From Oleiharenicola lentus (GTDB taxonomy: Bacteria > Verrucomicrobiota > Verrucomicrobiia > Opitutales > Opitutaceae): a stretch of DNA of 64,000 nt. A program made the position numbers and the translations under genes. The notes beneath the pieces are model-generated. The model had not been told where the DNA came from. It searched no databases and worked only from the letters and a program-made list of their open reading frames with translations. Shown piece after piece: positions 50,258 to 57,683 of the stretch (position 1 is the stretch's first letter; every line of letters begins with the position of its first letter). The DNA lies in assembly GCF_004118375.1 (NCBI RefSeq), contig NZ_SDHX01000001.1:2917693-2981692 (forward strand). The letters run 5' to 3'.

Positions 50258-50734
50258 ATGCCCGCCAAAAGAAGCTCCTGCACCGACTGCGTCCGTGAAC
50301 TCGGGGTCGGCGAGATCGCCCGCCGCAGCGGCGTCGCTGTCTCTGCCATCCACTTCTACGAGACCAAGGGTCTGCTCTACAGCTGGCGCAACGCCGCCAA
50401 CCAGCGCCGCTACCCGCGCGAAGCCCTGCGGCGCGTGTCGCTCATCAAGGTTGCGCAGCGCCTCGGTATTCCGCTCGCCGCCATCAAGGCCGCGCTCGAC
50501 GCCCTGCCGCGCGGTCGCACCCCCACCGAGGCCGACTGGCGCAAACTCTCCGCCCGTTGGCAGGCCGACCTCGCCCGTCGCATCACGGAACTGACGCGCC
50601 TGCGCGACCAGCTCGGCGAGTGCATCGGCTGTGGCTGCCTCTCGCTGCAATCCTGCCCGCTCCGCAATCCCGGCGACCAGCTCGCCCGCCGCGGCCCCGG
50701 CCCGCACCTGCTGGCCTGCAAGACGAAGGACTGA
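50258..50734 (+). CDS. soxR: SoxR, redox-sensing MerR-family activator
   Basis: 158 residues: MerR-type winged HTH (ELGVGEIARRSGVAVSAIHFYETKGLL), dimerisation helix, and a C-terminal 2Fe-2S cluster with Cys at 122, 125, 127 and 133 (CIGCGCLSLQSCP). These match SoxR of E. coli. It senses redox-active compounds through the cluster and activates a target promoter. No soxS is present; the divergent FMN reductase gene has a SoxR box, the arrangement seen in non-enteric bacteria where SoxR drives reductases or efflux pumps directly. Confidence 0.96.
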   Translation: MPAKRSSCTDCVRELGVGEIARRSGVAVSAIHFYETKGLLYSWRNAANQRRYPREALRRVSLIKVAQRLGIPLAAIKAALDALPRGRTPTEADWRKLSARWQADLARRITELTRLRDQLGECIGCGCLSLQSCPLRNPGDQLARRGPGPHLLACKTKD

Positions 50735-50742
50735 CCACATCC

Positions 50743-50826
50743 CAATCGTTCTCGTTCTCCTGCTCGTGATCGTTCTCGCGGCAGAACGCCTGCCTGCTCA
50801 GAGGAGAACGAGAAAGAGAGCGATTT
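50743..50826. repeat. TTCTCG hexamer array with inverted arm
   Basis: Left arm 50743-50780 made of 6-base units (TTCTCG, TTCTCC, TGCTCG, TGATCG) and a facing arm 50801-50826 (AGAACGAGAAAGAGAGCG). It lies eight bases past the soxR stop. The 6-base period differs from the 7-base families. Confidence 0.75.
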
Positions 50827-50845
50827 CCTGTCAGCGCCCTCCGCT

Positions 50846-50882
50846 CCCTCTTGATACTTATTACTTGTCCCTTGTTACTTGG
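50846..50882. repeat. AAGTAAC-family heptad array, locus H (single arm)
   Basis: Minus-strand units AAGTAAC, AAGGGAC, AAGTAAT, AAGTATC, AAGAGGG. It lies between the hexamer array and the MFS gene end. No facing arm was found nearby. Confidence 0.8.
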
Positions 50883-50905
50883 CTGCCCCGCGGCCCCGCC
50901 GCCCC

Positions 50906-52072
50906 TCAGGTGATCCGGTTCAGGTGCCGGATGCAGGCCATCATGCCCAGCCACACGACGAACGCAATCCACGGCACGGTCGAAATGGAATGCTGCGCGA
51001 ACCAACCGGCCACGGCCGGCACCACCGCCGCGCCGAAAGCCGCGCTGCCCGACTGGCGCCCGATGACGGTCTGCACCGCGGCCGGCGCAAACCGCCGCGG
51101 CACCTCGTGCATGAGCGCGGGATAAATCGGCGCCATGCCCAAGCCGACCAGCGCGAGCGTGAACACGGCCGCCGGCACCACCGCCGCAAAGGCGAAGCCC
51201 GCGATGCCGATCGCGGCAACCCCCGCGCCGATCGCGATGGTCCGGCGGTTGCCCCAGTGCTCGATCACGAAGCCCACGCCGATGCGCCCGGCCGTCAGCG
51301 CGCCGAAGAACCCCGCCACGCACAGCGCCGCCGTCTCCGGCGCAAAGCCGCGCCGCACCACCAGCACCGTGCCCGCCCACACGCCGATCGTGGACTCGGC
51401 GGCGACATACAGCGCGAAAATGAAGGGCGACAGCCAGCCGGCAAAAGAGTTGGCCGGCATCGTCGGCACCTTGCCGCCCGCGGCGTGATGGTCCGCAAAG
51501 CTCCGCTCCGGCACCTTGTTCCACAGGCCGAGCGTGAGCAGAAAGAGCACCGCCAGCGCGGCCTGCACGCCGCTGATGAGCAGGTAGCCGGCGCGCCAGC
51601 CGTGGCCCGATCCGAGCGCCCAGCCGATGAAAAACGGCCCGCTCGTCGCGCCGATGCCCCAACACGCGTGCAGCCAGTTCATGTGCCGGCCGCTGTAGTG
51701 GCGCGCCACGTAGCCATTGAGTCCGGCGTCCACCGCGCCGGCGCCGATGCCCAGCGGCACCGACGCCGCATAAAGCCACAGCGCGCCCTCGGCCTGCGAC
51801 AGGATGAACATGCCACCGGCCGTGAGCAGCCCGCTCACAAACACCACCGGCCCCGTGCGAAACTTCGCAATGATCCACCCGCTCGCGAATCCTGCCGAGC
51901 CGGTCAGGATCGTGCCGATGGTGATGATCGTGCCTGCGAGACCGATCGGCAGGTTCAGCTCCGGATAAATCGCCGGCCACGCCACGCCCAGCGTGCCGTC
52001 GGGCAACCCGAGGCTGATATAGCCGAGGTAGATGATCAGCAGCAGGAGAAGCGAAGCGCGACGTTGGTCCAC
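50906..52072 (-). CDS. Major facilitator superfamily transporter
   Basis: 388-residue inner membrane protein with about 12 helices and the MFS signature in the first half (IYLGYISLGLPDGTLGVAWP, then GFASGWIIAKFRTGPVVF). No ATG precedes the hydrophobic core; GTG at 52072 is likely because a GGGGA Shine-Dalgarno-like sequence lies seven bases upstream. A listed longer frame to 52216 would run through repeat arrays. It resembles sugar/fucose-type permeases (FucP-like), but substrate cannot be assigned. Its stop is next to repeat locus H. Confidence 0.8.
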   Translation of the reverse strand: MDQRRASLLLLLIIYLGYISLGLPDGTLGVAWPAIYPELNLPIGLAGTIITIGTILTGSAGFASGWIIAKFRTGPVVFVSGLLTAGGMFILSQAEGALWLYAASVPLGIGAGAVDAGLNGYVARHYSGRHMNWLHACWGIGATSGPFFIGWALGSGHGWRAGYLLISGVQAALAVLFLLTLGLWNKVPERSFADHHAAGGKVPTMPANSFAGWLSPFIFALYVAAESTIGVWAGTVLVVRRGFAPETAALCVAGFFGALTAGRIGVGFVIEHWGNRRTIAIGAGVAAIGIAGFAFAAVVPAAVFTLALVGLGMAPIYPALMHEVPRRFAPAAVQTVIGRQSGSAAFGAAVVPAVAGWFAQHSISTVPWIAFVVWLGMMACIRHLNRIT

Positions 52073-52154
52073 GATGAAGTCCCCACGCAGACAGCCGCGC
52101 CCAAGAATGACAAGGCGCGAGCCCGCTCTATCAATCCAGCACCCGGTCAATTTC

Positions 52155-52362
52155 GCCACGGATTGCACGGATGGGCACGGATTCAAGGCCAGCGGATTTT
52201 TGCCACGAAAAGGCACAAAAGGCTCCGCTCTGCTTCTTAAATCTTCCGCGCACCTATAGGCGCCTTGAGAGTCTCATTGTGGTCGATTTATTGAGCCTTT
52301 TTGTGGCCATCAAATGCCTTGGGCTTGTTCGGAATCCGTGCCCATCCGTTCCGTCCGTGGTC
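52155..52362. repeat. Nested inverted array (CACGGAT outside, CACGAAA inside)
   Basis: Two inverted repeat pairs, one inside the other: outer arms 52155-52184 and 52331-52362, inner arms 52197-52223 and 52293-52308. Units are of 9-10 bases. The inner pair belongs to the same family as 18378-18449. Confidence 0.8.
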
Positions 52363-52379
52363 AAATTCTTCCGCCGCCC

Positions 52380-52460
52380 CCTTTTCGTGTCTTTGGTGTG
52401 TTTCATGGTTGATCAACCCAACCCCTGCCTTGGTTCCTTTCCGTGTGTTCCGTGGGCCAC
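52380..52460. repeat. TTTCGTGTC and TTCCGTGTG nonamer arms
   Basis: Two single-orientation arms: 52380-52412 (CTTTTCGTGT, CTTTGGTGTG, TTTCATGG) and 52434-52460 (TTCCGTGTG, TTCCGTGGG, CCACC). Matching arms occur at 54908-54938 and 54955-54996. Confidence 0.75.
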
Positions 52461-52514
52461 CCCCTCAGCCACTGCCGCCTAGACAAATCGCCGGCACCCG
52501 ACACTGTATCCCCC

Positions 52515-54425
52515 ATGCAAAAATCCACCCTGCTGATGCTGCTCCCCTTCACCGCCCTCACCACCTTTGCCGCGACTTCGACGGCCAGCCTGAAACCCGC
52601 GACGCGCGTCCGGGCCGAGATCCCCGCCCAATACCGCTGGGATTTCTCGCCCATCTACGCCGACTGGGCCGCGTGGGAGGCCGGCATGAAGGAGATGGAG
52701 GGCAAGATGGACACGTTCGCCGCCCTCAAGGGCAGCCTCGCCACCGGTCCCGCCGCCGTGCTCAAGGCCTACAAGCTCTACGACGAGATCGGCATGCTCC
52801 AATACCGCGTCTATCGCTACCCGCAGCTCCAGCGCGACGTGGACACCCGCAACCAGGAGATCGCCGGCAAGTTCCAGCGGGTCGGCGTCATCTTCGCCAA
52901 GTTCGGCACCGCCACGGCCTGGTTCAACCCCGAGCTGCTCACCATCCCGCAGGCGAAGATGGAGGAGTGGATCAAGGCCACGCCCGAACTCGCCCCCTAC
53001 GCGTTCACCATCCTCGACACCTACCGCCAGCAGAAACACGTCCTCGATGAACAGGGCGAGAAGCTCCTTTCCTACGGCTCCCGCTTCAACTCGACCCCCG
53101 GCGCCATCTTCCAGGAACTCAGCACCTCCGACATCAAGTTCCCGGCCATCAAGCTCGCCGACGGCACGGAAGTGACCGTCTCGCCCGCCAACTACGGCCA
53201 CCTGCTCGAGACCAATTACAACCAGGCGGACCGCGCCGCGGCCTTCACCGCCCACCTCAACACCTACGCCGCCACGGCCAATACCTACGCCGCGATCTAC
53301 AACGCCATCCTCCAGCGCGGCTGGGCCAACGCCCAGGCCCGCAACTACCCGACCACCCTCGACGCCGCGCTCGACGGCAACGCCATCCCGCCCGCCGTCG
53401 TGCAGACGCTCGTGGACACCACCCGTGCCGGCACCGCCCCGCTCCAGCGCTACCTGCGCCTGCGCAAGAAGCTCCTCGGCCTGGAATCCTACCACCTCTA
53501 CGACGGTTCGGTCCCGCTCTTCAAGTCCGACGCCCGCTATCCCTACGACTCGGCCAAGGACACTGTCATCGCCTCCGTCGCCCCGCTTGGCGCCGACTAC
53601 ACGGCGAAATACCGCCAGTTCGTCTCCGGCGGCCGCATTGACGTCTATGAGAACGAGGGCAAGCGCAGCGGCGCCTATTGCGCCGGCGTCTATGGCGTCG
53701 GTCCCTACCTGTTGATGAACTACAACGACACGCAGGACGCCATGTTCACGCTCGCCCACGAAGCCGGCCACGCGATGCACACCGTGCTGTCCTACGAGAG
53801 CCAGCCCTTCGTCACTTCCAGCTACACCATCTTCGTCGCCGAGGTCGCCTCGACCACCAACGAACGTTTCCTCCTCAACCACCTGCTCGGCCAGACCTCC
53901 GACCCGAAGGAGCGCTTTCTCCTCCTCCAGCACGCGGTGGACTCCATCTTCCGCACCTTCTACACGCAGGTGCTCTTCGCCGACTTCGAGCTCCAGGCCC
54001 ACCGCCGCGTCGAGCAGGGCCAGCCCATCACCGCCGAGGTGCTCAATGGCATCTACCAGAAACTCCTCCAGGACTACTACGGCGACGCCGCCACGATCGA
54101 CGATCTCTACAAATACACCTGGGCCCGCATCCCGCACTTCTACAATTCGCCCTACTACGTCTATCAGTATGCGACCTGCTTCGCCTCGTCGGCCCAGCTC
54201 TTCAAGGCGATGAACACCGGCACGCCTGCCGAGCGCGCCGCCGCCACCGAGCGTTACCTCACCCTTCTGCGCAGCGGCGGCAACGACCACCCGATGAACC
54301 AGCTGCAGAAGGCCGGCGTGGACCTCACCAAGCGCGAGACCGTGCAGGCCGTCATCGACCAGATGAACGAACTCGTCTCCCAGCTCGAAATCGAAGCCGC
54401 CAAGATCGCCCCCGCGGCGAAGTGA
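52515..54425 (+). CDS. Exported oligoendopeptidase F-like M3 metallopeptidase
   Basis: 636-residue zinc peptidase of the M3 family. The zinc helix is HEAGH at residues 415-419 (TLAHEAGHAMHTVL), with the third ligand in AEVASTTNE about 25 residues later. N-terminal helices match PepF (DWAAWEAGMKEMEGKMDTF). Unlike typical cytoplasmic PepF it begins with a signal peptide (MQKSTLLMLLPFTALTTFA), so it probably acts in the periplasm on imported or secreted peptides. The ATG at 52515 is used. A terminator at 54520-54551 follows. Confidence 0.93.
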   Translation: MQKSTLLMLLPFTALTTFAATSTASLKPATRVRAEIPAQYRWDFSPIYADWAAWEAGMKEMEGKMDTFAALKGSLATGPAAVLKAYKLYDEIGMLQYRVYRYPQLQRDVDTRNQEIAGKFQRVGVIFAKFGTATAWFNPELLTIPQAKMEEWIKATPELAPYAFTILDTYRQQKHVLDEQGEKLLSYGSRFNSTPGAIFQELSTSDIKFPAIKLADGTEVTVSPANYGHLLETNYNQADRAAAFTAHLNTYAATANTYAAIYNAILQRGWANAQARNYPTTLDAALDGNAIPPAVVQTLVDTTRAGTAPLQRYLRLRKKLLGLESYHLYDGSVPLFKSDARYPYDSAKDTVIASVAPLGADYTAKYRQFVSGGRIDVYENEGKRSGAYCAGVYGVGPYLLMNYNDTQDAMFTLAHEAGHAMHTVLSYESQPFVTSSYTIFVAEVASTTNERFLLNHLLGQTSDPKERFLLLQHAVDSIFRTFYTQVLFADFELQAHRRVEQGQPITAEVLNGIYQKLLQDYYGDAATIDDLYKYTWARIPHFYNSPYYVYQYATCFASSAQLFKAMNTGTPAERAAATERYLTLLRSGGNDHPMNQLQKAGVDLTKRETVQAVIDQMNELVSQLEIEAAKIAPAAK

Positions 54426-54474
54426 GTCTTCCCCCGGAAGGCTGATAAAAAACGTCCATAGCTTTTAGACTTTT

Positions 54475-54513
54475 GTCATCGCGAGGCCCGCAAGTCGGGC
54501 CGTGGCGATCCAG
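54475..54513. repeat. GTCATCGCGAGG...GGCGATCCAG palindrome
   Basis: An inverted repeat around a GGCCCGCAAGTCGGGCC stem: GTCATCGCGAGGCCC and GGGCCGTGGCGATCCAG. It resembles a palindrome I recall from many bacterial genomes (GTCATTGCGAGG...GGCAATC); the link is from memory and unverified. Confidence 0.7.
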
Positions 54514-54519
54514 CTAGAC

Positions 54520-54551
54520 AAACCGGCCCACCCTCGGGCCGGTTTCTTTTT
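54520..54551 (+). terminator. Intrinsic terminator downstream of the M3 peptidase gene
   Basis: Perfect 10-bp stem AAACCGGCCC / GGGCCGGTTT with a six-base loop, followed by CTTTTT. It lies about 95 bases after the peptidase stop, past a separate palindrome. Confidence 0.88.
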
Positions 54552-54558
54552 GTATCGA

Positions 54559-54589
54559 GTAGCCGCCTTGGAGCGCAGCGACAAGGTGG
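54559..54589. repeat. GTAGCCGC...GGTGG hairpin, second copy
   Basis: 31-base hairpin that is the reverse complement of 41902-41932 with two differences. The differences fall on opposite stem arms (CCTTG/CAAGG here, CTTTG/CAAAG there), so the pairing is preserved. Confidence 0.85.
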
Positions 54590-54615
54590 CCTCTGGAAAA
54601 GCCCCGGAATTTGTG

Positions 54616-54816
54616 AACCACTGATGCACCGCCTAACGGCGCTGCTACTTGGTGCAGCTCCGCCTAATCGGCTCCGCCCCTGAGCTTCGGGGGCCGGCTA
54701 ATCACCGGCTGCCAGTATCTCCAGCGGCGATTAGCCGCTCCCCGGAACCCAAACCGGAGCCGATTAGGCGGAGGGGATCCAATCAGATTCGCCGTTGGCG
54801 AATCCCATTAGTGGTT
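54616..54816. repeat. AACCACTGAT...ATTAGTGGTT compound palindromic element, copy 1
   Basis: 201-base element bounded by AACCACTGAT and ATTAGTGGTT. Central stem 54658-54676 pairs perfectly over 19 bases with 54755-54773 (CTCCGCCTAATCGGCTCCG). Inside it are hairpins built from GCCGG and GCGGC stems. A terminal hairpin ATTCGCC-GTT-GGCGAAT (54787-54803) is shared with copy 2 at 58144-58342. Confidence 0.9.
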
Positions 54817-54907
54817 CACTTCTGCCTTTCCCTTCGCGCCTCTATGCTTTGGTGGTTCAACCGCCATAATCACCTTCACGCGTTGGACCAATTCACTGCT
54901 TTGGCCC

Positions 54908-54996
54908 CCTTTCGTGTCTTTGGTGTATTTCGTGGTTACTCCCCCTGCCTGCTTCCCTTCCGTGTGTTCCGCGTGTTCCGTGTGTTCCGTGGGCCA
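54908..54996. repeat. TTTCGTGTC / TTCCGTGTG nonamer arms
   Basis: 54908-54938 contains TTTCGTGTC, TTTGGTGTA, TTTCGTGG units. 54955-54996 contains four tandem nonamers (TTCCGTGTG, TTCCGCGTG, TTCCGTGTG, TTCCGTGGG), ending six bases before the stop codon of the luciferase-like gene. Confidence 0.78.
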
Positions 54997-55001
54997 TCCC
55001 C

Positions 55002-56030
55002 TCACCCCGTCTCGAGCTCCTTCCGCACCAGCGGCGCGACCTTCGTCCCGAGCAACACGATCGCCCGCATGATCTGCGCGTGCGTGAGCAGGCGGTTGTC
55101 GATCAGCACCGTCAGGCGGTCCAAGCCACCGAACCACCGGCTCTCCTGCACGATCTTCTCCGCCACGGCCTCGGGGCTGCCCACCAGCAACGCCCCCAGC
55201 TGACTGCACTGCGCGTCGAACTGCTCGCGCGTGGGCGCCGGCCAGCCGCGCTCGCGACCGATCCGGCCGAAGGCATCGCGGTAGGCGGGCCAGAAGGTCT
55301 CCGCCGCGTCCGACGTCGTGTCGGCCACGAAGCCGATGTTGTGGACGCCGACAAAGGCCTTCTCCGCCGGATGCCCCGCCTCCCGCCAGGTCGAGCGATA
55401 CAGGTCCACCAACGGACGAAACTGCCGCGGCGAGCCGCCGATGATGGCCACGATGAGCGGCAGCCCGAGCCTGGCCGCGCGCACGACCGACTCCGGCGTG
55501 CCGCCGACGCCGATGAACACCGGCAGCGGATGCTGCAGCGGACGCGGATACACACCCTGCCCGGTCAGCGCCGCGCGGTGCTGACCCGACCAATGGACCT
55601 TCACCTGATCGCGCACCTTGAGCAGCAGGTCGAGCTTCTCGGCCGCCAGCGCCTCGTAGTCGTCGAGATCGAAGCCAAAGAGCGGGTAGGATTCGATGAA
55701 CGAGCCGCGCCCCACGATGATCTCCGCCCGCCCCTGCGACACGAGGTCCACCGTGGCGAACTGCTGGAACACCCGCACCGGATCGTCGGAGCTGAGCACC
55801 GTCACCGCGCTGGCCAGCCGGATGCGCTTCGTCCGCGCCGCCGCCGCCGCCAGCAACACCGCCGGCGCCGAAGACACATAATCCGGCCGGTGGTGTTCGC
55901 CCACGCCGAAGACATCGAGCCCGACCTGATCGGCCAGCTCGATCTCCTCGAGCAGTTCCTGCACCCGCCGCGCATCCCCCGGAGGCCCCGGCTGCGCCGT
56001 CGCGACAAACGTATCCACGCCAATTTGCAT
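55002..56030 (-). CDS. LLM-class flavin-dependent oxidoreductase
   Basis: 342-residue TIM-barrel flavoprotein of the bacterial luciferase-like family. The start MQIGVDTFVATAQPG is typical, with VGEHHRPDYVSSAPAVLLAA, TVLSSDDPVRVFQQFATVDLVSQGRAE and VGRGSFIESYPLFG. The subgroup looks like the Atu2307/SP_0267-type proteins. It would use reduced FMN, possibly supplied by the FMN reductase elsewhere in the window; substrate is unknown. The start codon is ATG 56030. The stop sits next to the nonamer repeat. Confidence 0.9.
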   Translation of the reverse strand: MQIGVDTFVATAQPGPPGDARRVQELLEEIELADQVGLDVFGVGEHHRPDYVSSAPAVLLAAAAARTKRIRLASAVTVLSSDDPVRVFQQFATVDLVSQGRAEIIVGRGSFIESYPLFGFDLDDYEALAAEKLDLLLKVRDQVKVHWSGQHRAALTGQGVYPRPLQHPLPVFIGVGGTPESVVRAARLGLPLIVAIIGGSPRQFRPLVDLYRSTWREAGHPAEKAFVGVHNIGFVADTTSDAAETFWPAYRDAFGRIGRERGWPAPTREQFDAQCSQLGALLVGSPEAVAEKIVQESRWFGGLDRLTVLIDNRLLTHAQIMRAIVLLGTKVAPLVRKELETG

Positions 56031-56200
56031 CCGGGGGACATAGCCCTGCTTCCTCGAATTGGCCAGTCATCGCTTTGCCTGCTCCCGAGAATTGCCTGCG
56101 CTCGCGAATCCGAGATTGAAAACGAACAGCTTAACCTCCCTCATTTCTTCAAAAGACCAACTTACGCGTAAGCGGATCAACCCCGTCAGGGTAATGCCCT

Positions 56201-56464
56201 ATGTTTATGAGCAGAAAGGAGCAATTTGCACTGATGTTTTTGCTGACTCTCGCGCAGACCAGCACAGCGAACGCACACATGCCTCATGTCGAGCCATGGA
56301 AAAATGTGACAGCCGTTAGTGTAGCTGGAGTCGCAGCATTTGTTATCCCCTTTCTGCTTCGCAAGAGAGTGAATAATGGTTTCGTAATGCTGGTGATTGG
56401 AGTGCTAACGTTTATTATCCTCTCAGCCGGAGGATTGTTTTTTAGCTTTGTATCCTCTTTCTAA
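56201..56464 (+). CDS. Small membrane protein, unknown, AT-rich
   Basis: 87 residues with an N-terminal hydrophobic segment or signal (FALMFLLTLAQTSTANA) and two C-terminal hydrophobic helices (VSVAGVAAFVIPFLL and VMLVIGVLTFIILSAGGLFF). Base composition is visibly lower in GC than every neighbour, as is that of the 100 bases upstream, suggesting recent acquisition. ATG 56201 and ATG 56207 are both possible starts. I do not recognise the family and expression is not assured. Confidence 0.5.
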   Translation: MFMSRKEQFALMFLLTLAQTSTANAHMPHVEPWKNVTAVSVAGVAAFVIPFLLRKRVNNGFVMLVIGVLTFIILSAGGLFFSFVSSF

Positions 56465-56468
56465 GGCG

Positions 56469-56487
56469 AAAAGCCCCCGAAAGGGGC
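56469..56487 (-). terminator. Putative terminator of the AlkD-like gene
   Basis: Minus strand: stem GCCCC / GGGGC with a five-base loop and a following T4 run, eight bases past the alkD-like stop. A short, weak-looking but well placed hairpin. Confidence 0.6.
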
Positions 56488-56494
56488 ACATGCT

Positions 56495-57202
56495 TTACAT
56501 TTTACCTCGGAGCTTCGCGAACTCCCTTAGGGCTTCCCGGCCGATCCAATGGGCGGAGGCGGACTCGGATTCTGTGAGGCGCTTGGCCAGGGCGGTGCAA
56601 GCCTTGCGGAGGCCGGGGCTTTGGAGGCCGACCATACGCAGGGCCCAGCTCACGCCTTTCTTCACGAAGTTGCGCTCGTCGGTCGCGCCGCGCTCGATCA
56701 GGGGCAGGTAACGGAGGAATTTTTCGTCGGGGATGCCGTCGTTGTGCGCGGCCACGCAGGCGAGCAACACGTAGCCGGCGCGGCATTGGAACTCGCCCTT
56801 CAGCTTCGTCCACGGTTCGATGCGGTCCCACGCGTGCGGGCTCTGTTCGAAGAGTTTGAAGCACACCGTGTCCACCACGCCCCAGTTGTCGAAATCCCGG
56901 CACCAACGGTCCATGAGCCTCGGCGTGAGCCGGTCGGCCTCGCCCACGAACGACGCCAGCAGCCGCGCCTCATAGACGTCGGTCGCCCACAGCGCCTCGG
57001 CCAGCGCTTGGTTTTTGCCGAGCCGTTTGCCGAGCTTCTGGATCTCCCCCACGCCCACACCCCAGGCCTTGTCGTTGGGCAGACCGTAACGGGCCATGCC
57101 GTCGCGCACCTTCGCGCTGCTCAGGCGTTTCAGTTCGGCGAGGGCTTCCTTGGCCCCGGTGGCGGGGTCACCGGTGAACAGGGCTGGTTTCTTCGCGGGC
57201 AT
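56495..57202 (-). CDS. DNA alkylation repair protein (AlkD-like, HEAT-repeat)
   Basis: 235 residues of HEAT-like helices. The family-specific segments are present: WGVGVGEIQKLGKRLGK, then EARLLASFVGEADRLTPRLMDRWCRDFDNWGVVDTVC, in which the Trp and Asp of the AlkD active-site cleft can be recognised (FDNWGVVD). AlkD glycosylases remove N3- and N7-alkylated bases. The ATG at 57202 is chosen. It is monocistronic with a short terminator at 56469. Confidence 0.85.
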   Translation of the reverse strand: MPAKKPALFTGDPATGAKEALAELKRLSSAKVRDGMARYGLPNDKAWGVGVGEIQKLGKRLGKNQALAEALWATDVYEARLLASFVGEADRLTPRLMDRWCRDFDNWGVVDTVCFKLFEQSPHAWDRIEPWTKLKGEFQCRAGYVLLACVAAHNDGIPDEKFLRYLPLIERGATDERNFVKKGVSWALRMVGLQSPGLRKACTALAKRLTESESASAHWIGREALREFAKLRGKM

Positions 57203-57258
57203 GTTGGCTGTGATGCGATGAAATGCAGACCGAGCCAAGGCACTTTCAAGGCAGGTTA

Positions 57259-57312
57259 AACGCGGAGAGCGCGAAGGGCGCGGAGACGATCATTACCAAG
57301 GTCACCAAGGTG
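57259..57312. repeat. CGCGGAGAG and ACCAAGGTC nonamer units
   Basis: 57259-57288 has three 9-base units (CGCGGAGAG, CGCGAAGGG, CGCGGAGAC). 57291-57312 has two (ACCAAGGTC, ACCAAGGTG). A small single-orientation array in the 262-base gap upstream of the AlkD-like gene; otherwise that gap shows nothing recognisable. Confidence 0.65.
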
Positions 57313-57464
57313 GCTCGCGTTGCTCTCAACGCGTTGGGCAAGTCACATGCTCAAACCAGCGTCTTGGAGACAAGCCGCTCCACCTCGACCGAAGCGCTGC
57401 GGTTCAAATTCAGTGATTCTTGTGGCTTTTCCTGCCCAGGAGAGACGCTGCCGAGCGGGCTGCA

Positions 57465-57668
57465 TCAGGATGGGCCTACCACAGCACCCCCCGCTTCATC
57501 CCAGCCATCCTCGGCGGCCAGCTCGCGCACGCGGGTATCAATCTGCATCACGACGTCGGCCGCGTCGAGCCGACCCTGGCGTTCGAGGTCGTAGGCGAGG
57601 TCGGCCAGCTCGGTGCGCAGCCGGTCGAGCACGGTGGGCGCAGTGCAGACAGGAGAATCGGCGGGCAT
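57465..57668 (-). CDS. Small hypothetical protein
   Basis: 67 residues, mostly one helical stretch (RLRTELADLAYDLERQGRLDAADVVMQIDTRVRELAAEDGW). It follows the DUF1428 gene by 15 bases on the same strand, so it is likely part of one transcript. No recognisable domain. The acidic C-terminus and Leu/Arg-rich helix suggest a small helical partner protein; this is inference. Confidence 0.5.
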   Translation of the reverse strand: MPADSPVCTAPTVLDRLRTELADLAYDLERQGRLDAADVVMQIDTRVRELAAEDGWDEAGGAVVGPS

Positions 57669-57683
57669 GGCGGGCGAATCGGG

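Larger units (their letters stand above)
52073..52514. other. 442-base intergenic region filled with nested CACGG/CACGAAA arrays
   Basis: Divergent gap between the MFS and peptidase genes. The outer left arm is 52155-52184 (units GCCACGGATT and GCACGGAT) and the outer right arm 52331-52362 (ATCCGTGCCCATCCGTTCC). An inner pair lies at 52197-52223 (GCCACGAAAAGGCACAAAAG) and 52293-52308 (GAGCCTTTTTGTGGCC). Further single arms are at 52380-52412 and 52434-52460 (TTCCGTGTG units). No ORF or RNA gene was recognised. Promoters for both genes must lie within or between these arms. Confidence 0.75.
54426..55001. other. 576-base convergent intergenic region with four repeat classes
   Basis: Between the peptidase and the luciferase-like gene, in order: a palindrome of the GTCATCGCGAGG type (54475-54513), the peptidase terminator (54520-54551), a GTAGCCGC hairpin (54559-54589), the 201-base AACCACTGAT compound element (54616-54816), and TTTCGTGTC/TTCCGTGTG nonamer arms (54908-54996). 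No ORF with plausible coding content was seen, and no RNA gene was recognised. Confidence 0.75.

Noticed and set aside
52479-54290. 603-codon minus-strand frame opposite the M3 peptidase
   Set aside because: Gly/Val/Glu-rich composition typical of antisense shadows; the plus strand has the complete HEAGH peptidase.
54426-55001. A non-coding RNA gene in the long convergent gap
   Set aside because: The structured stretch is explained by shared repeat elements also present at 58144-58342; no promoter-like sequence was found to support independent transcription.
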